Below are positions 18,225 to 28,111 of a DNA stretch of 64,000 nucleotides, piece after piece. The stretch is from NCBI GenBank assembly GCA_964617665.1, contig CAZUAH010000003.1, positions 21,553 through 85,552 on the forward strand, written 5' to 3'. The position numbers and the translations under genes were made by a program. A model generated the notes under the pieces. That model saw only the letters and a list, made by a program, of their open reading frames with translations, searched no databases and was not told where the DNA came from. This stretch comes from JADHUC01 sp964617665 (GTDB taxonomy: Bacteria > Planctomycetota > Planctomycetia > Pirellulales > Pirellulaceae). The number at the start of each line of letters is the position of its first letter. Position 1 is the first letter of the stretch.

Positions 18225-18317
18225 GACTTGGCGTGGAGTCCTCGTTCAAACCACCGTGCCCAACGACCCGCGCGCCCAGTCCGTTGGGCTTGGGGTTAAG
18301 CGAACATGTTTGATCAC

Positions 18318-20243
18318 TCATAGAGACAGCACGAATTCGGCCAGGTCGTCTACCTCTTCTTCGGAAAGGCTTTCGACATCTCCAGACGTTTTGCCATGCC
18401 TTCCCTTGCCGATCAGCTCTTGGATTGTAGTAAAACTGCCGTCGTGCATGTACGGGGCGGTCCTCCAGGCTTCGATCAAGGTCGGCGTGTCGAAGTCGCT
18501 GCGACGATCGTGCCTCGCTCGGGAACCGACGTTGTGCATCTTCAGATCGGTATATAATGGTTCAGGATGACAGCCAACGCACCCGACACGGCTGCTGAAG
18601 AATAGCTCCTTGCCACGCACAGCGGCTTCACTCAATTCGCCGTCCACCAAGTACGGGCTTGGCACGGGCACGAGCGATTTCAGGTACTCGTCGATGGCTG
18701 CGGCGTCGCCTTCCGGGCGCACGGCGAATTGGATATGGCGAATTCCCGATCGCACCGCCGCTTTGGCGTTCTCGCGAATGCCGCCGATCATCGACGGCGG
18801 CGTCTGATGAGCCAGCAACATGCTCTTTACGCTCTTGGCATTCCCGATCCCGTCGTTCAGCAAGTCCCAGTTCAACGCGTCCATTCGTGCGTCAGGGTGA
18901 CAGCTTGCACAACTCTGCCATTGTTGAAAGCAAAAATGGGCGTCGTGGAAGCACAATTCGCCGCGCCGTTCCGCAGTCAACTCGGACTCGGGCCCCAACG
19001 GTATCAGTTTCACCGGATAGTCTGACTTGTCCTCCAAATCGACGACAGCCAGCAGGTCGCAGAAGTACACCGCGACGTAGACCTTCGAGCCAATCACAGC
19101 CAGCCCCCGTGGACCGCTAATGGGCAGCCCCTCGTCCGACGCCGTTTCGGAGTCGCCGTTCGGTCGCAGTTTGATACGACGCCGCATGCGGGCCAGGAAC
19201 TCCAAATCGTTCGGCACATCGCTGGCGGTGGTTGCCGAATAGATGTCGAGCCCGCGTGACTTGGCTTCCGCCATAGTTTTTGGGATGCCCGCCAGCTTCT
19301 CGTGCAAGGCGTCCGCGTCGATCACACTGACCTCGTGCGTGCCGGCATGCGTCACCACGATCTGCTTGCCATCTGCTGTGGTGGCAACGCCCCACGGGTT
19401 CGCGGCGCCCGACTCGACATCGTCCAACAGTACCGTATTGATCAACTCCTTCGAGGCAACGTCGATGATGCTGATGGCGTTCGTGTTCATCCAACCTCGT
19501 TCCAGTTGCGTCGTGGGTATCTGGAAACGCGAGAGGATGTGTGCGACGTACGCGTACTTCCCATCAGGCGAAAAGCAGATCTCGCGAACGCTGGAACTGC
19601 CGTTGTGAAGCCGGATGCTGGACGCTTCGAGGTCGCCTGTGTCGATCACAGTGATCTCCGCGGCCACGTGGTACGCGTTGGCAGGACTGACCGGTAGCAG
19701 GTTCGATACGAACACGAGACTGCCATCCGGCGAGACGGCAGAAGCGTGAGGCTCGCGTAGCGCCTTTACTCGCTGGATCTCCTTCTTCGACTCCAAGTCA
19801 ATCACCGAAACATCGTTGTCGAAGCGGTTGCAGACGTACAACCGTTTGCCGTCCGGCGCGAGTGAGGGGCCGCACGCGGTATGCCCCACAGGGATCGTCG
19901 CGGACACTTGCCCCGAAGCTGGATCCGCTACACACACGATGCCTGTCGGGCCGCTGCAGGTGATGTACAGTCTTGAACCGTCCGCATTCGCGGCCACACC
20001 CGTCGGTCGAGCCGGACAGGCGACACTCTGAATCGCCTTCTCGGCAGCGACGTCGACTACGTCGACCCTGTTGCCGTCGGTTTCAACGACGTAGAGCCTC
20101 TTCCCGTCCTTCGAGGCTACAACGTCGATTGGACCAAGGTACTGGCCTTCGGCCCCGCTGGACGAGCCAGCCGAACCGAGGCAAACCAAGAGGACGGATA
20201 CCATGTTCAACGTGACGATGACAAATGGCGACTTGAGGATCAT
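18318..20243 (-). CDS. YVTN beta-propeller / di-heme cytochrome c protein
   Basis: 641 residues from the ATG at 20243 (AGGAG upstream); a TTG 30 bp earlier is less likely. A signal peptide is followed by a seven-bladed YVTN/lactonase-like propeller (about 40-400) with blades such as SKDGKRLYVVETDGNRVDVV and APDGKRLYVCNRFDNDVSVI. The C-terminal third resembles the cytochrome c peroxidase/MauG fold, with two CxxCH heme sites: CASCHPDARMD and CVGCHPEPLYTD. A later TAPYMHDGSFTTIQELI segment matches the conserved region around the second heme (Met or His ligand). It probably acts in the periplasm in electron transfer or oxidative modification; fusions of this kind are frequent in Planctomycetota but uncharacterised. 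It ends 94 bp beyond the palindrome at 18199. Confidence 0.85.
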   Translation of the reverse strand: MILKSPFVIVTLNMVSVLLVCLGSAGSSSGAEGQYLGPIDVVASKDGKRLYVVETDGNRVDVVDVAAEKAIQSVACPARPTGVAANADGSRLYITCSGPTGIVCVADPASGQVSATIPVGHTACGPSLAPDGKRLYVCNRFDNDVSVIDLESKKEIQRVKALREPHASAVSPDGSLVFVSNLLPVSPANAYHVAAEITVIDTGDLEASSIRLHNGSSSVREICFSPDGKYAYVAHILSRFQIPTTQLERGWMNTNAISIIDVASKELINTVLLDDVESGAANPWGVATTADGKQIVVTHAGTHEVSVIDADALHEKLAGIPKTMAEAKSRGLDIYSATTASDVPNDLEFLARMRRRIKLRPNGDSETASDEGLPISGPRGLAVIGSKVYVAVYFCDLLAVVDLEDKSDYPVKLIPLGPESELTAERRGELCFHDAHFCFQQWQSCASCHPDARMDALNWDLLNDGIGNAKSVKSMLLAHQTPPSMIGGIRENAKAAVRSGIRHIQFAVRPEGDAAAIDEYLKSLVPVPSPYLVDGELSEAAVRGKELFFSSRVGCVGCHPEPLYTDLKMHNVGSRARHDRRSDFDTPTLIEAWRTAPYMHDGSFTTIQELIGKGRHGKTSGDVESLSEEEVDDLAEFVLSL

Positions 20244-20484
20244 ACGACGACTCCTGTCAGGCCAACTCAGCAAGACTCAGACGTCTCGCCGAACCGCTGA
20301 AGTGCGATGGGCTCCGAGCGTTCCGAGTACACACCATTGTATGATACTCGATTTTTCGCTGCAGCGGGTTCACTGGCCAACCAAGAGAGAGAATCGCACC
20401 AGAACGGCCGTGGGGATGAGAAACGTATACAGATAGCCCCCCAACAAAGGAACTCGCTGCTTGGAGTTTTGGCAGTCTTGGTAC

Positions 20485-23400
20485 CTAATTGGCCTCAACG
20501 TACTGCTTGGCTTGCGTTTGGATCCGGTTGAATTGGCGTGGCCACTCGCCGTCGACGACTTGCTGCATCAGACGTTTGGCGTCTTCTTTGCGTCCGGCTT
20601 CGAGCAGAACCTGTGCTCGGTCCCAGAGAATCTGGGCGTTGGTTGCTTCGGCTTCGAACGCGGATGCGTAGGCTCGATCGGCCAATTCCAGATGGCCTTG
20701 TTTGCGGAGCATTTGCGCCATGCTGACCCACGGAGCGGCTTCGTTCGGCCGGGCGGCCAGTGGTGTGGTCAGGTAGTCCCATGCCAACTCGGACGCGCCC
20801 AGGTCGCCGAAAATGCGGGCCGCCGTCTGGCAGGCCGTTGTGGGATCGGGGTCGATCGCTCGCCAGCGGTCGGCCGCTTGGATCACGCGGGCTAGAAGTC
20901 CGTCGGAAGGTTCCGAGTCCAACGTGACGATCGATTTGGCTAACTGCTCGTACTGTTGTAGCAACGTTCCGTAGTCGTTTCTAACGACTTTCACATTGAA
21001 CTCGCCGGACAGGGTCTCGTACTTCCGCAATAGCATCTGCTGCATGCACTCCAGTGCTCGAGCGGTCATGCCCTGCTGCTCTGCAACTCTGGCCGCCAAT
21101 TGCCACATGGCCTTCGACTGGCGACATCGCTTCTCGTCCAACAGCGGCCACAACATGGCGCCCGCTCGTTCCTTTCGCTTGCTGTGCCAAAGGCATTCGG
21201 CGGCTGCCAGTCGCGTGGGCCAATGCTTGCCGCCGCGGATCGAGTCCGTCGCCAGGCGAAACAGTTCTTCGCCCAACTCCGCATCGCCCACGTGCTCCGC
21301 TTGCCAAGCCAAGTAGGCTGCGTCCGGGCCGTTCTTCTGTTCAATTTGCTTCTCGGCCGCCAATCGCATCAATTTGCGCCAGTCCCCTTGCCGGCTGTTG
21401 TAGGCAAACGCCTTGTGGAAGTCTGCATCGATCGGCGGCAACACGCCAGTCTCCAGCGTGTCGGCGTGTAGCTGGGCGAATAACCGCTGGGCCAACTTCC
21501 AATCGCCGGACTTGTGCATCGAACGAGCATGTTCGTAGCGGGCGACATACGCAAGTTCGGGCACGTTTCGGAATTGCTTGAAGGCTTCGCCCACTTCCCG
21601 ATAGAATTCGTCGACCTGCCGCTCGTCTCGTGCAGCTAGCAACAGGGCAAACCCCAGGTGCGGCACATCGCAACGACGAACGAAGTCCAGTAGCCGCTTG
21701 CGGTTTTGCGCCTGCCTGTCCGCCTTCTCCTTCTGGTCGCCGCTGTACAGCGCCCAAAGATCGCGAAACTCGGCCAATTGCTGGAGGAAACCGTCCGCCG
21801 GTCCGCCGATCGTACCGAATTGGCCTTGCCCGCTCTCATACCGCAGTTTCAGATAGGCCGCAATGTACTTGGCCAGCGGATGATCCGGCTGATCTTCGAG
21901 TGGATCAAGTTGAGTATTGTATCCGCCACCGAAATTGTGCGGCTTCTTCGGATCCCACTTACAGCCCGTGGTGATCAGCAGTGTGTAGAGCCCCAGCCGC
22001 GTGTCGCCGCCGGCGATGCGTTGGGCGATGATCTGCTGCGCCAGCGACGTATTAAGCCTTAGTACAGCCGAGAGTGCCTGCGAAGTGTCGTCTTCTGTCC
22101 AACTGTTCGCTTGACCAGGTGTGAGAAGGGCAGACGCCCACTGTCCCCTGTGCAACAATCGAACCGGCATCGGCAGGATGACCAGATCCGTTGTGTCGGG
22201 CTTCAACGCGGGTGCACCGCACGGTTTCAGTTTGACCTTTCGCTCGCACAACAGTCTGTCTTCGCTGTCGAGCCATCGCGTTGTGCCGTCGGCCGCGTAG
22301 GTCTGTCGCGCCAGCGTCTCGTCACCGGGCATTCGGACCAATCGCCGTTCGGCCAGCCGCCCGTCGCTGGCAAAGATCAGCAGCATCCGAACGTGTTCGG
22401 GCGGTTGTCCGTCCCGCGACTTCAGCCGCGGGATTCCGTGCGGCACGATCACTACGCTTTTGTCGTCCAACGCCTTCAGGTCGGCGCCCCGAGCCAGATC
22501 CTCTGCGGGCGGCAGCGCCCAGGGAATCAGCGCGCCGAGGTATCGACGATGAAACCGACTCGACTCGCGCCGGGCACCGACACCCAGTTCGGGATAAAGG
22601 TGCCACACATTGTTGCCATCGCACATAGCCAGCTCGCGCAGGCCGCCAGTCTTCCGCTCGTAGCGATACCGGCCTGTGCCGTCGAAATCGATCGAAAACA
22701 ACGGCTTGCCTTCGGAGTCGGTTTTCGTAGCGGTCTGCCAGCCACGGCCTCGCGATTTTTCAATCAGTTCGCTCGCTTCTTCGTCGATCTTCCCCGGCGC
22801 GGCGTTGGGATCAGGTTTGGCTTCGGCCTCCAGAACGGCCAGCACGTCGGCCAGAGTCGTATCCATAGCTGGTGCATATTTCAAGAGGTCGAAGTTGTCG
22901 CTCCAATCAGCCTCGATCTCGGGCTGCCCGTACGTGAGTGTCGGAGCCAGCCCCTTCTTCAGACGCCGGAGCACGGCGGCTGGCCGGTACTCGGCAGCTA
23001 CGCACGACCGGGCTTCGTCCGGCGTCGTGATCAGCAGCACGTTGCCGCGGACAACGAACGTCAGTTGCAGAGGTCGCAAGATGTGGCGCAATGCGCCCCA
23101 CAGCGAGATGTCTTCCAGTTGAATGGTTTGTATCGAGGCGTCGGCGAAGTCTTTGTCGGCCAGCAGGCTCGCGTCGATCTGGATGTCCAAGTCGTGTTGC
23201 TCCTTCAAGTAGTCGATCACATCCAGCAACGGCGCATCGACGAAGTCCAGGCGAGTGGGCGACCGCAGGGCCTTCAAAACGGCGCTCTCACTGACCGGGT
23301 GGGCCATCGGGATCTCCGGCAGCCATCCAAGGTAGTCGATGGTGAAATGCCCCCCCGCATAATGCCTCCCCCAAGAGCCGAAACGCGACGAGCCGTCGAA

Positions 23401-26400
23401 AGCAAAGGTCGTCACCTCACCCATACCGGAAAACATCGGCATGGGAGTGACACGCATGTAACGACGGTCGGCGGATATCACGGCGGATGACGTGAATTTG
23501 GCCCCCTCGGGGAAGGTCGTGATCATGGGCCTTCCCCAGTCCATTGGCACTCTGGACCAGCCGAGTGGCAGCGGTCTGTGGAGACCGAATCCTCCACCCC
23601 TGAAGCCGCCCTGGCCGCCCATCAGATATGTCATGCTGTCGGTGGGCAGTACCAAGTCGCCGACAGGATAGACCTTGAACCGGTTTTCCGCGTCTTCGGG
23701 CGTCGTGATCAGCAGTTCGTCGTCACGGACTACATAGGTTAGGCGTAGGGGCTCGACCAGTAGCATTAGCGCGGAACGCAAAGAGATTTTCTGGCTCAGA
23801 TTCAGCGTTATCGGCTCGTCCGTTGCGACTCCGACATCGTCCAGCGCACGCGTGTTGATTTCCATGTCAATGTCGTGCGTCTCTTTCAGATGTTCGATCA
23901 CAGCGTCCAATGGCGCATTGGTGAATTCCAGTTCGGTGTCGGCAGCCAAAGCATCCAGGATCTTCGCCTCGGCCCTGCTGGGTCGAGACAGATCGATGGA
24001 GGCGTGCCTCATCCGATTGTGCGTCAAGTCGGCCCAGACATGTGGTTCCGGGTGCGCCGGAAACTCCATGAGGGAGTGGTCTATATCAAGCAATGCCAGG
24101 GCGAAGTTCCTGTGACGTACTTCTCGCAGTCGTTCCATCGTGGCGAAGTGTCCGCCGAAGCGCTCCGTCCATGTTGTCGTAAACGGGGTTCCATCGAACA
24201 AAGGCATGTCGCCGTCGAAATGATGCTGCCAAATTGTTCCATTTGTTACAGTGTTCCAATTGATAATCCCCGCTTCGTTGCCGTTGATATCCGCAAACGA
24301 TAGCCAATCGATTGGAACAAGGTGTTCGGGCCAGCCACGAGCCTGCGATGGTCTTGACACCAGAATCGTTTGCAGGACCTGTCTGACGTTTGGTTTCTCC
24401 TTCGCATCGCCCGATCCGCGCCAATCGGGCAGCGGCTCGTGTACCACAGGGATCTGTTCGGGGCAATCGTACAAGGCCCAATGGTCCTTTCGCCCTCGGT
24501 CGACGTTGTACTGCTCGTACATCTGGTCGTTCTCCAGCACCAGCAGCGATGTAAAGGGTGACATGACGTACATCGCTTTACTGAGTGCGACGATCTGGTC
24601 CCGATGCTCCTGGCTTCCCAGAGCGACAAGGCGATCGATCTCCAGCTTGGCCCAGGTTCGTGGCAGGTAGTCGGCTCCTTCGACTGGGTTGCCGATCGGG
24701 ATCGTGAATTGCTGCCGCTTGCCGTCCAGCGTGCCGCTGACTTCCAGCGACTCGGGCAGCGTGCGGTCGGCGTCGCACCGGACGATCGCACAGAGTTGCT
24801 CGCCTTGCGCTAACGAGTCTTCGTAACAAAGGAAATCGAGTTGATCGCCGTCGCCGCTCACGCGCAGGTCGAGCAACCGTGGGGTGTTCAACGTGCTGAG
24901 CAGATCGAAGGTGCGCCAGGCGACTTGTTCGTCGGGATTGATTTGGGTGAAGTATCCGCCGGTGCGGGCGGCAGCCGTCTTCATCAAGTTGCGCGACCAT
25001 CGTTTTCCCACGCCCACACCCACGTAGCGAGCCGGCTGTGGGACCTTGCGCACGAGGGCGGCCACATCCCGTTCGCCCAGCACGGGGGTGGCCGAGCCGA
25101 TGTGCACCAATACGGGATTCTGCGCCGCCTGGACATACGGCTCGGTAGCCTCGAAGGCCTGGGCCAAGTCCAACGCACCGACCAAATGGACTTGCTCCAG
25201 ATATGCGATGGCCTGGCGGACATTCTTGGGCTTGGCAGGCACCGCTTTGGCTTGATAGGCTGCAACATGCGTCCCGGCCGTAAGAATCGTAAACGTGTCT
25301 TCGTGCTCGGCGTTTTCCAACAACGTCTCGATCACGTCGATCTGCACACGGGCCAGCAGCGGGTTGCGATCGGCCGACGACTCGAACAGGAAGATCCAGT
25401 CGCGTCGTTCGCCCGATTGTTTGCCGGGCAACTCGGGCTGCCAGCGGAGCATAAGGTAACGGAAATCCTCGTGGACAGTGGTGGCGATTTCTGCCTTCTG
25501 TGCCGTCGCGGAACGCGATGCGGGTTTGGAGCCGCTACTGGCGGAGCGGTCCTCTTTTCGATCGCGCAGCTTCAGAATAATATCCTGGTTGGGCGTGCAG
25601 TTGGCGGCTTCTGTGGTTAACACCAGATGGCCATCTTGATTGACTCGCTTGAAATCATGCGAGTCGCTTTCGCAACGAAGCCGAGCTCCGCCGTGCACAA
25701 GAACCCGGGCCGACCAGTCGCGGACCGTTTGCATGCTGTGCCCGCCCGGAAAACGGTACTGGCTGCGACCGTACAGCGACGCGAGTCGCTGGGTGTAACT
25801 GAGGATGATCCGCTTCTCCTGCCGGCCTTCCAGCGGGAAGACACGCATCTTGAATGTACTGCCGTCGATCCATTCCAGCAGAGCCGGGTCCTTTTGCGTG
25901 TTGACGATCGTTTCAAAGACTTGACGCGCATGGTTACGTTCGGCCATGCCGCCTTCCATCAGCTTGCCGTTCACGTACATGGCCAACCGGGAAAGCGACG
26001 CGTCGGGAGGCAGCGGAAAGTAGAAAGTCCCTTCCAAACGCCGCGTTTCGTGATTGAAGTAGGTTTGGTCGATGGTGGTCCGCGCGAAGCCGTCCTGGAT
26101 ATGGACGTCTACGTGGTACTTGCGCAGGCTCAGTCTGGCCTCCTGGCCGTTAGGATCGACGGCGATCAGGGCACCGCCGCTGTAGTTGCTCTCCGGCACA
26201 AGCGGCGATTCGGCCTTGGCCAACAACTCGCGCGTCCAGTCCAGCAGATGCGTGGCTCGTGGCGAAGGAACAACGGTCGGTTCGTCGCCAGTCGCAGTCA
26301 AGCCCAGTTGCTGTCCGGCCAGAAGCGGCAGATCGAGGCCCGTCACCGCGACCTTGCCCTGCGTGACGAAGACGCTTGTACCCTCCTTCGACACGCGAGC

Positions 26401-27114
26401 ATCAAACTTGGTGCCCAATGCGGTGACCTCTCGATCGGGCGTAACCACCACGAATCTCTCCAACTCGTTCGGTTCGTCGTCGTCCTCTACGCGGACCGGT
26501 TGAACCTCCACAAACACCTCGCCCGATTCGAGCGACAGACGCCGCCGCTCGGTCAGTGTGATCGACGTGGACTCGTTCAGATAGACAATTGACCCGTCGG
26601 CCAACTCCACACGACCACGTTCGCCAATGCCCGTCGATAGTGATTCACCCACGCCCAACAACATCGGGGGCAAAGCCTCCTGGCGAGCCCGAGCGGTCAG
26701 GCCGGCACCACCCAAAGACTGCCTCGCTTCTTCGTTGCCCTGGACGACATGCTCGGGCTCGACCTCGCGCGAGGGGAGCTCGTGTGGCTTGGCGCCAATC
26801 CGGACAATCCTCCCTTCGCGCTGATCGTCGGGCTTCGCCAGCCATATCCTGCCCAGCACTGCGCCCACGCCGATCAGCAGTGTCGCGGCAACGGCCCAAC
26901 GTACCAGACGCCATGACGGACTACTGCGGCGCGCGGATGGGGGCCGCTCGGAGACATCGCCAGCCGCAGCCTGCATTGCGGAAGTCGCCCGCGCCACGAA
27001 TTCCGGATCGGGAATCTCCGGCTGATAGGCTTCGGAAAGCAACCGCTCGATGTTGCGATCCGCCACGTTCTCGTCCGGTTTGTGTGCGTTGTCGGCAGAT
27101 TGGTTCTCGTTCAT
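20485..27114 (-). CDS. giant FecR-VIT-VWA-STN-TPR membrane protein, probable partner of the ECF sigma factor
   Basis: 2,209 residues from the ATG at 27114 (an in-frame TTG lies two codons upstream). Order of parts: cytoplasmic N terminus (1-68) resembling the anti-sigma end of FecR-type regulators; one membrane helix (about 70-90, WAVAATLLIGVGAVLGRIWL); a FecR domain (about 150-265, VELADGSIVYLNE, VTALGTKFDARV); a vault/inter-alpha-trypsin VIT domain (about 330-440, EGTFYFPLPPDASLS); a VWA-like domain (about 570-710) whose metal site is degenerate (FESSADRN for DxSxS); two secretin/TonB short N-terminal-like domains (about 1050-1140 and 1275-1370, both with the pattern LxF..APLxxVIxxLKExHDxDxxI); and TPR-like helices from about 1820 to the end. 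The sigma-factor gene lies just upstream. Likely an envelope-sensing or scaffold protein. Confidence 0.8.
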   Translation of the reverse strand: MNENQSADNAHKPDENVADRNIERLLSEAYQPEIPDPEFVARATSAMQAAAGDVSERPPSARRSSPSWRLVRWAVAATLLIGVGAVLGRIWLAKPDDQREGRIVRIGAKPHELPSREVEPEHVVQGNEEARQSLGGAGLTARARQEALPPMLLGVGESLSTGIGERGRVELADGSIVYLNESTSITLTERRRLSLESGEVFVEVQPVRVEDDDEPNELERFVVVTPDREVTALGTKFDARVSKEGTSVFVTQGKVAVTGLDLPLLAGQQLGLTATGDEPTVVPSPRATHLLDWTRELLAKAESPLVPESNYSGGALIAVDPNGQEARLSLRKYHVDVHIQDGFARTTIDQTYFNHETRRLEGTFYFPLPPDASLSRLAMYVNGKLMEGGMAERNHARQVFETIVNTQKDPALLEWIDGSTFKMRVFPLEGRQEKRIILSYTQRLASLYGRSQYRFPGGHSMQTVRDWSARVLVHGGARLRCESDSHDFKRVNQDGHLVLTTEAANCTPNQDIILKLRDRKEDRSASSGSKPASRSATAQKAEIATTVHEDFRYLMLRWQPELPGKQSGERRDWIFLFESSADRNPLLARVQIDVIETLLENAEHEDTFTILTAGTHVAAYQAKAVPAKPKNVRQAIAYLEQVHLVGALDLAQAFEATEPYVQAAQNPVLVHIGSATPVLGERDVAALVRKVPQPARYVGVGVGKRWSRNLMKTAAARTGGYFTQINPDEQVAWRTFDLLSTLNTPRLLDLRVSGDGDQLDFLCYEDSLAQGEQLCAIVRCDADRTLPESLEVSGTLDGKRQQFTIPIGNPVEGADYLPRTWAKLEIDRLVALGSQEHRDQIVALSKAMYVMSPFTSLLVLENDQMYEQYNVDRGRKDHWALYDCPEQIPVVHEPLPDWRGSGDAKEKPNVRQVLQTILVSRPSQARGWPEHLVPIDWLSFADINGNEAGIINWNTVTNGTIWQHHFDGDMPLFDGTPFTTTWTERFGGHFATMERLREVRHRNFALALLDIDHSLMEFPAHPEPHVWADLTHNRMRHASIDLSRPSRAEAKILDALAADTELEFTNAPLDAVIEHLKETHDIDMEINTRALDDVGVATDEPITLNLSQKISLRSALMLLVEPLRLTYVVRDDELLITTPEDAENRFKVYPVGDLVLPTDSMTYLMGGQGGFRGGGFGLHRPLPLGWSRVPMDWGRPMITTFPEGAKFTSSAVISADRRYMRVTPMPMFSGMGEVTTFAFDGSSRFGSWGRHYAGGHFTIDYLGWLPEIPMAHPVSESAVLKALRSPTRLDFVDAPLLDVIDYLKEQHDLDIQIDASLLADKDFADASIQTIQLEDISLWGALRHILRPLQLTFVVRGNVLLITTPDEARSCVAAEYRPAAVLRRLKKGLAPTLTYGQPEIEADWSDNFDLLKYAPAMDTTLADVLAVLEAEAKPDPNAAPGKIDEEASELIEKSRGRGWQTATKTDSEGKPLFSIDFDGTGRYRYERKTGGLRELAMCDGNNVWHLYPELGVGARRESSRFHRRYLGALIPWALPPAEDLARGADLKALDDKSVVIVPHGIPRLKSRDGQPPEHVRMLLIFASDGRLAERRLVRMPGDETLARQTYAADGTTRWLDSEDRLLCERKVKLKPCGAPALKPDTTDLVILPMPVRLLHRGQWASALLTPGQANSWTEDDTSQALSAVLRLNTSLAQQIIAQRIAGGDTRLGLYTLLITTGCKWDPKKPHNFGGGYNTQLDPLEDQPDHPLAKYIAAYLKLRYESGQGQFGTIGGPADGFLQQLAEFRDLWALYSGDQKEKADRQAQNRKRLLDFVRRCDVPHLGFALLLAARDERQVDEFYREVGEAFKQFRNVPELAYVARYEHARSMHKSGDWKLAQRLFAQLHADTLETGVLPPIDADFHKAFAYNSRQGDWRKLMRLAAEKQIEQKNGPDAAYLAWQAEHVGDAELGEELFRLATDSIRGGKHWPTRLAAAECLWHSKRKERAGAMLWPLLDEKRCRQSKAMWQLAARVAEQQGMTARALECMQQMLLRKYETLSGEFNVKVVRNDYGTLLQQYEQLAKSIVTLDSEPSDGLLARVIQAADRWRAIDPDPTTACQTAARIFGDLGASELAWDYLTTPLAARPNEAAPWVSMAQMLRKQGHLELADRAYASAFEAEATNAQILWDRAQVLLEAGRKEDAKRLMQQVVDGEWPRQFNRIQTQAKQYVEAN

Positions 27115-27138
27115 GATCAAGCCCTCGCGGTTCGTGCG

Positions 27139-27240
27139 ACCCCTTCAGGGTCGATGGCTATTTTTGGGGCTGCGTCCCAGGGTGGCGCTGCGCGACTTCG
27201 CTGTTCCGCTTGCCCTGGGCTATGTTGTGTAACGCCTTCG
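27139..27240. repeat. hairpin-rich repeat between the sigma factor and the FecR gene
   Basis: GACCC-CTTCA-GGGTC (27139-27153) is followed by TCCCAGGGTGGC and, inverted, CTTGCCCTGGGCT, then CGCCTTCGGCG. The CCAGGGT core and GCGCGAC resemble parts of the 405-bp element at 9199, so the two may belong to one repeat family. It fills most of the 158-bp gap. Confidence 0.5.
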
Positions 27241-27272
27241 GCGTAGTTCCGATCCGATGTTGCGTCCGACTT

Positions 27273-27899
27273 CTACCTGTGCTCGACACTCAAGTTCTGT
27301 GCCAATGCCGTGAACGTGGCACGGAACGCTTTCCGTGCCCGGGTCAATCGGCTTTCGACGGCCTTCTCGGTGATCCGCCAAGCGGCTGCGATGTCGCGCA
27401 CTGTTTTGCCGGCTACGTATTTCGCTTCCAACGCGTCGCGGTATTGCGACGGTAGCTGAGACATGGTCGCGCCGACCATTTCACGCGTCTCTTCGCGGCG
27501 AAGCACTTCGTCGTCCAGCGGTTCGGCTTCGATCTGGGCGTAGATGTCGCGAAGCTGCTCGTCCATACGTTCCCATAGAGACTCAAGGCTTCTGGTCGCG
27601 CTCTCGCGTGCGAGAACACTCCGAATCTCGTTACGCGCCAATCCGGTCAGCCAAGGAAATATGTCACCTTCTGCTCGGTCGGGCTCATATTTCCCAAGTC
27701 GGCGAATTGCCGCGACAAGCGTTTCTTGGACTACCTCTTCGCATAGATGACGATCGCGCCCGACGCGGTACAAGCAGAAACGGTACAGCGGTCCGAGTGC
27801 CTCATGTGCGAGCCGATCAACCGCTTCGGGGTCACCTCGCACCGCAGCACGGTGCCATCGGGCGTTGAATGTCGCTTCCAAGTGCTTATCCCCACCCAA
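27273..27899 (-). CDS. ECF-type RNA polymerase sigma factor
   Basis: About 208 residues if read from a TTG at 27899; no ATG is available near the N terminus, and a second TTG six codons in is an alternative. Sigma-70 region 2 is clear (ALGPLYRFCLYRVGRDRHLCEEVVQETLVAAI...FPWLTGLARNEIRSVL), as is region 4 (LPSQYRDALEAKYVAGKTVRDIAAAWRITEKAVESRLTR). It directs transcription of a stress or envelope regulon from the cytoplasm. The FecR-type giant protein is the next gene on the same strand, which is the usual arrangement of an ECF sigma factor and its membrane regulator in Planctomycetota. Confidence 0.9.
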   Translation of the reverse strand: MGGDKHLEATFNARWHRAAVRGDPEAVDRLAHEALGPLYRFCLYRVGRDRHLCEEVVQETLVAAIRRLGKYEPDRAEGDIFPWLTGLARNEIRSVLARESATRSLESLWERMDEQLRDIYAQIEAEPLDDEVLRREETREMVGATMSQLPSQYRDALEAKYVAGKTVRDIAAAWRITEKAVESRLTRARKAFRATFTALAQNLSVEHR

Positions 27900-28111
27900 T
27901 CAGAGTTCTGCCCATGAAATCGGGACTTCGAGACCTGATCCAGGCCAAACCAATTCGCCCGCTGTCATTCTATGTCATCAGACGGATCAAATCCTTCGCG
28001 GGAATGCACGGAAAGTGCCGAATGGCTCGTGAAAGAAGGGGTAGACGCGCAAGATGGAGCTTCGACAACGCCTGCTACGAAGGCAGCAACAAAGAAAAGG
28101 ACCTTGGTCGC

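Noticed and set aside
22111..23490. 459-codon plus-strand frame opposite the FecR-VIT giant
   Set aside because: It lies fully inside a gene with clear domains on the other strand, and its own sequence shows no family features.
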